Notes under the pieces: model-generated | Seen by the model: the letters and a program-made list of their open reading frames with translations, nothing else | Database searches by the model: none | What the model was told of the DNA's origin: nothing | Assembly: GCA_963693305.1 (NCBI GenBank) | Contig: OY855908.1 | Coordinates: forward strand, 4,392,501 to 4,456,500 | DNA from: Meandrina meandrites | Taxonomy: Eukaryota; Cnidaria; Anthozoa; Scleractinia; Meandrinidae | DNA: 64,000 nt | Direction of reading: 5' to 3' | Translations under genes and position numbers: made by a program | Shown here: piece after piece, positions 59,401-64,000 of the stretch | Layout of the letters: every line of letters starts with the position of its first letter | Numbering within the stretch: position 1 is the first letter of the stretch

Positions 59401-62360
59401 TATTATTATTTACACTGAAATACGGCATGTACATGTAAGTGTATACCAAACCGTTGTCACTCAAACAATTAAGTCTTAAACATGTTTTGACTCGGGAAGG
59501 GGGAGGCGAGTTTTCCTTGTTTTTTTTCCCGATTTTTTGGTGGGAGTGCACTGCTGGGCTCTCGAAATCCGGACCGAATTTCAGACCAAAAAAAGTCATT
59601 TTCCATCTAAGGTAGTAAGTCATACTTCATGGTTATCAAGTGATACAATTTTTGGGGGGTTCTGGCTCCTTCTTTTTCGTCGAAGGTGAAACCGATACAT
59701 AAAGAGAGATAAACATGCTCCTGTGGTTTCCTTAAAATGTAAGACCAGAAGGCAAACCCATACCTAATTTCAGACTAAAATGGCAAAATATACATGTATG
59801 ACTCATTTTCAGCCTAAACAGCTTAAACTCCATACCCTATGGGATGGGACATACCTTAGTCCTCCTTATTTTCGCGAGAACTTAATTTCGCGAAAATCAA
59901 ACAGGCAGACTTCGCGAGACTTAAATTTCACGATTTGGCAGAAAAAACTCGTGTTGAAAGGAGAGGCTAATCCGTGCTAACAACGGCGAATAGCCTCAGA
60001 ATCAGTGTAAGTTTCTTAAAGCCATATCTTACAATGGGATATTGAACAGAACCTTAAGGAAAGGGAACTTAAAACAGGTTGGTATGTTAGTTTGTGACAA
60101 CGGACAACGTTATAATACATAGATCAGTATTTGCGACATGTCTTCTCTCTTTTGTATGGTTTTGAGAAAAAGAGCTTGAACATGGCTAATTATGAGAATC
60201 TCACAACAGGGTATTAAATTTAGAATCATTAATCTTCATAAAAATCGCGAACATTTTAGTACGAATAAGACGAATAAAATATTTATTTACTGGCTTATAT
60301 CACTCCCTACTCCCCCCCCCCCCCCCCCCCGGCAAAGTCCTAAGTTCTTTCTGGTCAGGAAAAAAGGTGGGGAGTTTGCGTTTTCTATAAGGTTAGCCTG
60401 AGTTTGTTTTATGCCCGGGAATCTTTGGGCATGACTCACCAAGAAACTCCCTGGAATTTCCATATAAACAACTCATGGCCGGCACTATATATGTTTTGCG
60501 TCCTTTACAAAGTGACTGTTGTTCGTCATTGTTTTTGTGTCGCAGGCTGTGTGGGTGCCCAGTCATGTACCGAGTGTATCGAGCGGACCGTGGAAACTAA
60601 TTTCACCTGCCAGTGGTGTCCCCAGACAGAGAAGTGAGTAGGCCAGGGGCGTAGCTACAATCATGGACAAAAGTAGTTGAAACACACAAATATCATACAT
60701 TTTTCGCGAATGTCTTGGCTTACAAGCGGGTAAATAATATTTACCCCCTATCCCCCCGCTCAATGTTGTTTCCTGGGGTTTGCAATTCACCCGACTTTGT
60801 TTTGACCACGTAACAACATTGACAACATTGAAATGGGGGAGGGGGTTGAAAACATTAGTTATGGTACCCTGAATAAGTGGAAATTTGGTAAAGTGTCTCA
60901 AGAGTTTTGTCCATGATTGTAGCCTTTATGTATAGGCCCGTAGGCCCGGGCCTACAATTTTTTAGCCCACTCTTATGTAAAAATGTGTAACAGAGGGCAA
61001 TTCAGGCTGAGACACTTTCAAGATGAAATACATAGCGATATACATTATTGCGATTACGCGAAGTCTCACCGCGGGAGACTTCTAGAGTAGCCAATTGATA
61101 GGGATAAGTGCATTCATATATTTAACAATGGGTGACTGATAATTGCAATTGGCCCATTTTCTGTTATGAAATGTCAAAATTTAGGTTCCGTTGAAACACG
61201 ATTTTGATGGTCTTCATCTGGAGTACCCCACGCCTTAGCTAGCAGCGGCCTTTAAGGCCTGGTTGGGCAGGCCTACAACTCTTCAGAAAGCTGGCTACGC
61301 CCTTGCATTCTGCATTGTGAATCCAACAGACTTACGATTAGTGCAGTTCATTTCTACCAAGACGACGTAATACTCAATGTCTTGCAACACCCTACTCCCA
61401 CACCCTTTTGCCGGGAAGATTTTGAAAGACATTAAAACTCCTGTGTAAATGTTATAATGCATGGCAGCCGCCAGCTCAGCAAAGCTACTGTAAGACACAA
61501 CAAATGTGCCGATAGATAAAAGCGATTGCGCCGGTACATATAGAGAGAAGGAAACAACTTGCCTTGCAGATGTACTCACAATAGAATTCCATAGAAAAAT
61601 CGTTCCATGTGTCATCGACTTCACCACAAAATCAGAGTTCCCGGCAACTTGAATAATCATCGGCGAAGAAATCAATATACTTAAGCGTCGGCAAATGTCA
61701 CGCCAAAACTACCAGAAACTACGAGAGTTGCGTTAGGTCTCGCAACCATCTGTCAACACCTTTCGTTTACATCTGGTCGACCGAAGAAGGACCGATCGCC
61801 ACAAACTCCCCTTTCATCCCTAAACTCCTGTTTTACATGCGCAAACAGTCGTAAAAATCGCATTTATCACATCTAGCCAAAGACTTCGCCTTCAAATATT
61901 TGGACAGTAGTGAACCAAGCACAGTATTGTAGTACACCAAGTGAACTTAGCCTTCAAACAGGCTGTTCGATATGGGGGGAAAGGGGAGGACGAAAAACTT
62001 ACTCCCTTCCCACTATCTAACCCTTGGGGGAAATAATCCAAGCGGAGAGTATAATTGTTCCGTGGCTGAACAGGACTCGTGGCAAAAACATGTGGCTGGA
62101 CGAAAGTGCACGAAGACATGTAACGGGTCACAAGTATGCATATGGGAAAGGTCTGATATGATTGGTTATACTCGGTTTTGTTGAGTTTAAACACCTTTCT
62201 TCTAGGCTCAAGAAATTGGAAAACAAGAGATGTACAGAGTGAAGAGTTTTGTTTTTTTTTTTGTTAACAGCTTTGTTCTAATTTAAGGTGCTCAGATGGA
62301 GTGGATCGCCACCGCGAGGAATGGCAAAAAAATAAATGCTACGACAATGCCATCAAAGAG
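40119..62360 (+). CDS. PLXDC: PLXDC-like receptor, copy 2 (exons 1-10; runs off the right edge)
   Basis: Ten exons: 40119-40188, 40884-41047, 47345-47467, 50679-50748, 54487-54609, 58153-58206, 58329-58393, 59172-59367, 60546-60633, 62288-62360. They give 1026 nt, 342 codons, with every phase the same as copy 1 and no stop or frameshift. Exon 1 is one codon longer and exon 8 one codon shorter than in copy 1. It has a signal peptide, a basic site RSRRD, the PLXDC extracellular block (VKNGQGYWIDVQGNP, YLAPLMAYFNPHLNRE, HPVKVGISDAFVIRY) and the PSI start (CVGAQSCTEC, FTCQWCPQTEKC). The transmembrane and tail exons (11 and 12 in copy 1) are not found before 64000 and must lie beyond the window or be lost. 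Introns 2-5 are greatly enlarged by repeats. It appears functional so far as visible. Confidence 0.92.
40267..40437. mobile_element. Tigger/pogo-like MITE
   Basis: CAGTGGAACCTCGAT at the left and its diverged inverse ATCGAGGTTCCCTTGTG at the right, flanked by TA. Located in copy 2 intron 1. Confidence 0.65.
41061..42294. mobile_element. TIR element with 44-bp ends, hosting a nested insertion
   Basis: The terminal 44 bp (AGGCCCGTTCCAAACGCCGC and on to CATGTGCCGAACCTAACT) are repeated in inverse at 42251-42294 with one mismatch. No coding region is seen. The left end lies 13 bp after the exon 2 donor of PLXDC copy 2. Confidence 0.85.
41692..42132. mobile_element. Nested TIR element, CCCGGGGGCGGGTACTCCC ends
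   Basis: 441 bp inside the previous element. GCTCCAATG at 41683-41691 and 42133-42141 is a 9-bp target duplication. The right end is GGGGAGTAC followed by a C run. The interior repeats ATCCTTAGATAGGGT-type motifs. Confidence 0.82.
42776..43345. repeat. 117-bp satellite, about five units
   Basis: CGACGAAAATGACGAAATTT recurs at 42830, 42947, 43064, 43181 and 43302: spacing 117, 117, 117, 121. The unit also holds TTCGCGAGCTGAAAGGGGGC and internal ACGAAAATG sub-repeats. As 117 is a multiple of three, long spurious open frames arise on the - strand. Confidence 0.92.
44578..44809. mobile_element. Long-TIR element with 9-bp target duplication
   Basis: 232 bp with ~65-bp near-identical inverted ends (CATTCTCGTCCCCAGAGGCC inward to CTCTGGCCGC). 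GCTCATGAA flanks at 44569-44577 and 44810-44818. The 9-bp duplication and long TIRs suggest a Mutator-like (MULE) MITE. Inserted within a unit of the adjoining minisatellite. Confidence 0.88.
44819..45250. repeat. 50-bp minisatellite, about nine units
   Basis: TTAAAGAACGAGGTATATTC plus ATGTGTAGCGTGCTTGTTT and a CGGCTCATG or GGCCGATGG joint recur at 44821, 44871, 44921, 44970, 45081, 45131 and 45181, with shortened units at 45011, 45032 and 45224. Confidence 0.85.
45250..45500. repeat. Two diverged direct copies of an ~80-bp unit
   Basis: GACGCCGGAATTTCCAAGAC near 45251 and GACGCGGAAATTTGCAAGAC near 45404 each lead into TCAAGGTAGCGAAAAATCG-type sequence. Confidence 0.65.
45950..46620 (-). pseudogene. 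Decayed Ty3/gypsy retrotransposon integrase
   Basis: In - strand frames broken by stops and shifts: zinc-finger end and linker (EWCRPCDLCASNARLS, RAPLQSYNVGAPLE), core pieces (ATPDQQAKALVKAFVTR; RNFESKAFHEMCAALG) and the later SHLPILVMAYRSAGHKTT. The order matches Ty3/gypsy integrase. No LTR or other pol domain was found, so this is a fragment in PLXDC copy 2 intron 2. Confidence 0.78.
47872..48236. mobile_element. TTAA-flanked MITE with perfect ends
   Basis: 365 bp between TTAA sites with exact inverted ends AGGGACACTGTCAC / GTGACAGTGTCCCT. The perfect ends suggest a younger relative of 12818-13174. In PLXDC copy 2 intron 3. Confidence 0.82.
48495..50358. mobile_element. Giant foldback element, ~0.83-kb arms
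   Basis: TAAGGTGGCTCCATATTTAT at the left is mirrored by ATAAATATGGAGCCACCTTA at the right. The inverse match can be followed through internal marks (GATTTGCGATCATGACAACC against a mirrored block near 49885; GCACGTGCGTTAT at 49255 against ATAACGCACGTGC at 49575) to GCGCGCCCAGGAG near 49312 and its mirror CTCCTGGGCGCGC near 49517. The central spacer is about 200 bp and no protein is encoded. TA could be the target site. Fills most of PLXDC copy 2 intron 3. Confidence 0.9.
51651..51721. repeat. (ATT)n microsatellite
   Basis: Uninterrupted TTA/ATT repeat of about 23 units, immediately upstream of the inverted tRNA-like array. Confidence 0.97.
51866..51937 (-). tRNA. tRNA-Thr(GGT)-like, unit 1
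   Basis: 72 nt cloverleaf: acceptor GGCTTCA/TGAAGCC, D stem GCTC/GAGC, T stem ACGGG/CCCGT. A box TAGCTCAGTTGG and B box GGTTCGAATCC are perfect. The anticodon loop CCGGTAT gives GGT, with C where U33 is expected and a mismatched A-C at the base of the anticodon stem. Confidence 0.75.
52128..52199 (-). tRNA. tRNA-Thr(GGT)-like, unit 2
   Basis: As unit 1, but the D stem has GTTC instead of GCTC (a G-U wobble). The poly-T tract following it in sense is extended to about 22 T. Confidence 0.72.
52377..52448 (-). tRNA. tRNA-like, unit 3, anticodon changed to GAT
   Basis: Same cloverleaf and promoter boxes, but the anticodon loop is CCGATAT, so the anticodon position reads GAT in place of GGT. Confidence 0.7.
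52626..52650 (-). pseudogene. 3' fragment of a tRNA-like unit at the inversion joint
   Basis: Only the T arm and acceptor 3' strand remain; the sequence switches at CGTGAATTGG into the opposite-strand unit. This marks the centre of the inverted array. Confidence 0.85.
52849..52920 (+). tRNA. tRNA-Thr(GGT)-like, unit 5
   Basis: Identical to unit 1 across all 72 nt, on the opposite strand. Confidence 0.75.
53098..53169 (+). tRNA. tRNA-Thr(GGT)-like, unit 6
   Basis: Identical 72-nt copy, 249 bp after unit 5. Confidence 0.75.
53348..53419 (+). tRNA. tRNA-Thr(GGT)-like, unit 7
   Basis: Identical 72-nt copy, 250 bp after unit 6. Its 3' flank runs to the boundary direct repeat. Confidence 0.75.
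53800..53948. mobile_element. Foldback with AGGAAAATTCATTACCTGAC ends
   Basis: Arms of about 65 bp mirror each other (CCACGTTAAATTTCAC / GTGAAATTTAACGTGG; CCGATATCGCA / TGCGATATCGG) around a ~19-bp loop. Confidence 0.8.
54263..54444. mobile_element. MITE with CAGTGGCGGATCCAGG ends
   Basis: Inverted ends CAGTGGCGGATCCAGG / CCTGGATCTGCCACTG, internal G and C runs, CACAT on both sides. The equivalent site in PLXDC copy 1 (near 25890) lacks it. Confidence 0.78.
54745..57414 (-). mobile_element. Decayed non-LTR retrotransposon (LINE), 5'-truncated
   Basis: Reading leftward on the - strand: endonuclease (LINVYAPTL, VVLLGDFNARVGSDHDSW, KTKPQHKVSWRHPRSKHWH, LVRRT), reverse transcriptase pieces (IVTLYKNKGKRSDCNNFRGI; FIDLTKAFDLVTREGL; MPFADDVAVATH, the FADD box), then a C-terminal segment (HRLRWLGQVHRMPYGRIPKD) with a Cys/His knuckle (CSLCNRDCHSRIGLYSHRRR). 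Frameshifts and deletions between the 56019, 55755 and 55475 frames show it is dead. The 5' end stops near 57414. Occupies PLXDC copy 2 intron 5. The LINE clade was not decided. Confidence 0.88.
57861..58116. mobile_element. Dispersed hairpin element, copy c, with 10-bp target duplication
   Basis: ATAATATTTA lies at 57851-57860 and 58117-58126. Body as in copy b: GAGCGCGCGTTGGATATGAG, an inverted GTTGGCTATAACGATCTCAT, and AATATACCATTGCTAG near the right end. PLXDC copy 1 has an uninterrupted equivalent just before exon 6. Confidence 0.8.
60644..61305. mobile_element. TIR element with CAGGGGCGTAGC ends
   Basis: CAGGGGCGTAGCTAC on the left, TGGCTACGCCCTTG on the right. It begins 10 bp after the exon 9 boundary of PLXDC copy 2; copy 1 continues there with unique sequence. 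Hosts the element below. Confidence 0.65.
60658..60919. mobile_element. Nested TA-flanked element, CAATCATGGACAAAA ends
   Basis: 262 bp with inverted CAATCATGGACAAAA / TTTTGTCCATGATTG and TA at both borders, as expected for Tc1/mariner. Inserted 14 bp inside the previous element. Confidence 0.8.
61370..61675 (-). CDS. Unrecognised open frame in PLXDC copy 2 intron 9
   Basis: About 100 codons from an ATG near 61661-61675 (MIIQVAGNSDFVVKSMTHGT at the start) with hydrophobic stretches further on. No family is recognised. A GTGAGT near 61580 could act as a donor. It may be chance or part of an unidentified element. Confidence 0.2.
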
Positions 62361-62389
62361 GTAACTATTACTTACTTAAACTCCTGGGA

Positions 62390-62520
62390 ACGGTTGTTCA
62401 ACGGGTGGATAACGTTATCCACCGGCTCAGTCACTATCCAGCGGATAGGTGTTGACAAAACAGACTACGTTATCCACTGGATAGTGCTTTATTCGCTGGA
62501 TAGAGTTATCCACCTTTTAA
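62390..62520. repeat. Cluster of TTATCCACYGGATAG palindromic motifs
   Basis: GTGGATAACG, GTTATCCACCGG, ACTATCCAGCGGATAG and CGTTATCCACTGGATAG recur in both orientations over 130 bp. Confidence 0.6.
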
Positions 62521-62735
62521 AAAACCCTACCCTACTTGCTAAGAAGTTTCAAAGACGCGATTACAATCGGATTCCAAGCGCACGTCCAAGCCAGCTCTCT
62601 GTCACCTTAGCTTTTGTTTCCATGATAACAACTGTCATTATGTTACTCTTTGTCTTTAATTATATCTTTCACCAACAGTTAACCTATGTTTCTTTGTGGT
62701 TTGACACTGACTGTTTATTGATGTAACTTTCACAA

Positions 62736-62770
62736 GACGTTTCGGCTAATGCTTAAGCAGGCTTCTTCAG
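62736..62770 (-). ncRNA. Second hammerhead-core-like motif
   Basis: On the - strand: CTGAAGA, a hairpin built on TGCTTAAGCA, then CGAAACGTC. Same arrangement as 36891-36922. Stems I and III are not convincing. Confidence 0.3.
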
Positions 62771-63025
62771 TTGAAATATTGAAGCTGTTACACGCGATTT
62801 AAAAAGGCAACACGTTTAAAGCGCACGCTGAAAAAATTAACGTGTAAAGTTTCAAAAAGGAACGTGGCGCGAGACTCATACGCGTGCCAAGGATTTGTAG
62901 ACCTCCGGGAGAGCAATGAGGTCGTTAACCTGTGTGATTTGCTGCAAATAGTAATTATCGCAAACCGTGGTTATCAGTGTTCTTACGTTATACGTTGTCA
63001 GTGTTTAGTTACGTTTACGATATTA

Positions 63026-63080
63026 ATTAACAATTATTCACCGAAGTGGAGGTGAATAGCAAGTACTATTCACCTCCGAG
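63026..63080. repeat. GGAGGTGAATAG hairpin element fragment
   Basis: TTAACAATTATTCACCGAAG, then GGAGGTGAATAG mirrored by CTATTCACCTCC. Related ends occur at 19228 and 19742. Immediately followed by the TIR element at 63083. Confidence 0.55.
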
Positions 63081-63082
63081 TA

Positions 63083-63974
63083 AGGGACCGATCGTTAATT
63101 ACGTCCCGGGGGGGGGGGGGGGGGCGGTGGTTTTCAAAAAAGTGCCGTGTTTCAAAACTGAACCCCCCAAAAAACATTTGAGGTAAAAATTGTACCCCCC
63201 TTCCCAATTCTTGTTTGAAAAACGTACCCCCCCCCTCCCCTCTTTGTCCTTCCTTAGACAGATTTTTTATCTTTTTTTTATTTAATATCTCGTTTATCTT
63301 TTTTCTCGTTTATTGTTTGAATCCCTAAAACGAGCGTGGGCCGAAAATACAAAGTACAAAGACAGTACACCTTTTTGTATTTTTGTAGCAAAAAGTTAAT
63401 GATTTGACTCGCAGTATAAAACAGAGGTCTGATTTAAATAGCATGTATTGTAAACTTTGAAAAGGTCAGTTAAGCTGAATATTATCGTACCGTACCCTCT
63501 TTGAAGACACTCGCTGTACATGTCAGATTGAATTTCTGATATCAAAAATAGCTCACCTACTTTAGCAAATTCTTTGAAGCTCCCAATCGCTACGGCCTTT
63601 CTCGTCTCCTGTTTTACATCCCAGGCTTTGTAGATTGGCATTTTCGATCTTTTTTTTTCAAATATAATGATTGAAAGACCGCGAAAAGATCGAAGCTAGG
63701 TTCCAGGACCATGTCAAACAACCCTTCCCTCGGGACCTGAAATCGCGTCAAATTCTTTCCTTTTCCCCAACCACGGGATCGGGGATAGATCACTGACGTC
63801 AAATTCCCTAGACTGCTGTTGCTGTGTCATAAAATTTGACCCCCCTCATGTTTCTTACCAGAGAAAAATTTACCCCCCAAAAAGGGCCTTGTTTTAAAAT
63901 TGTACCCCCCCTCCAAAACCACCGCCCCCCCCCCCCCCCCCCACCCCTTGGGACGTAATAAACGATCGGTCCCT
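63083..63974. mobile_element. Large TIR element enclosing an exon-like sequence
   Basis: AGGGACCGATCGTTAATTAC at the left mirrors the right end (GTAATAAACGATCGGTCCCT). The inverse match continues through ACGTCCC, G/C homopolymers, GGCGGTGGTTTT and GTACCCCCC-type blocks. 892 bp in all. The interior holds the candidate exon at 63564-63642 and no transposase. Confidence 0.82.
63564..63642 (-). CDS. Candidate first exon of a CIDE-N-like gene
   Basis: ATG after an A-rich leader, then MPIYKAWDVKQETRKAVAIG SFKEFAKV, then a donor AG|GTGAGC near 63563. The spacing of KAWDVKQETRKAVAIGSF resembles the start of CIDE-N (DFF/CIDE ubiquitin-like) domains. No second exon was found to the left. It lies wholly within the TIR element, so it may be a captured gene fragment. 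Family assignment is from memory of the fold's signature and is tentative. Confidence 0.4.
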
Positions 63975-64000
63975 AAAGCAAGATGACTTCTACGAGTAAC

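Overview
This 64 kb window is eukaryotic animal DNA: intron-rich genes with consensus GT-AG splice sites, animal-type receptor and protease families, AT-rich introns, and many short non-autonomous DNA transposons. The mix fits an early-branching animal, most likely an anthozoan cnidarian (coral or relative). That assignment is an inference from overall character, not from a marker gene. All exon models were assembled by reading splice sites and checking reading-frame phase by hand.

Layout. (1) 2-1108, + strand: the intronless 3' end of a BTB-BACK-PHR protein, cut by the left edge. (2) 2986-10831, + strand: a complete 19-exon BACE-like transmembrane aspartyl protease of 568 aa with an unusual Cys-rich segment before its membrane anchor. 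(3) 20020-12190, - strand: a complete 13-exon TATDN1-type TatD nuclease of 301 aa, with a 21-nt microexon and one GC-AG intron. (4) 20785-30933, + strand: a complete 12-exon PLXDC (TEM7)-like receptor of 434 aa, divergent from TATDN1. (5) 30934-40118: intergenic DNA packed with foldback elements. (6) 40119-62360 and beyond the right edge, + strand: a second, intact PLXDC-like paralogue with the same exon phases. Its first ten exons span 22 kb, against 8.8 kb in copy 1, because its introns have filled with repeats.

The introns of PLXDC copy 2 are the accessory part of the window. They hold a nested terminal-inverted-repeat (TIR) element, a 117-bp satellite, a 50-bp minisatellite interrupted by a long-TIR element, a decayed Ty3/gypsy integrase, a foldback element with arms of about 0.83 kb, a decayed LINE, and a head-to-head array of tRNA-like units bounded by a 15-bp direct repeat. 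Near the right edge a large TIR element encloses what looks like the first exon of a CIDE-N-like gene. Comparing the two paralogous genes gives approximate empty sites for several insertions.

The protein-coding genes are not an operon or pathway. BACE-like and PLXDC-like proteins are cell-surface or secretory-pathway proteins, TATDN1 is a conserved nuclease, and BTB-PHR proteins are usually Cullin-3 adaptors. The most unusual items are the inverted tRNA-like array (51730-53505), the giant foldback (48495-50358), the exon-bearing TIR element (63083-63974) and two hammerhead-core-like motifs.
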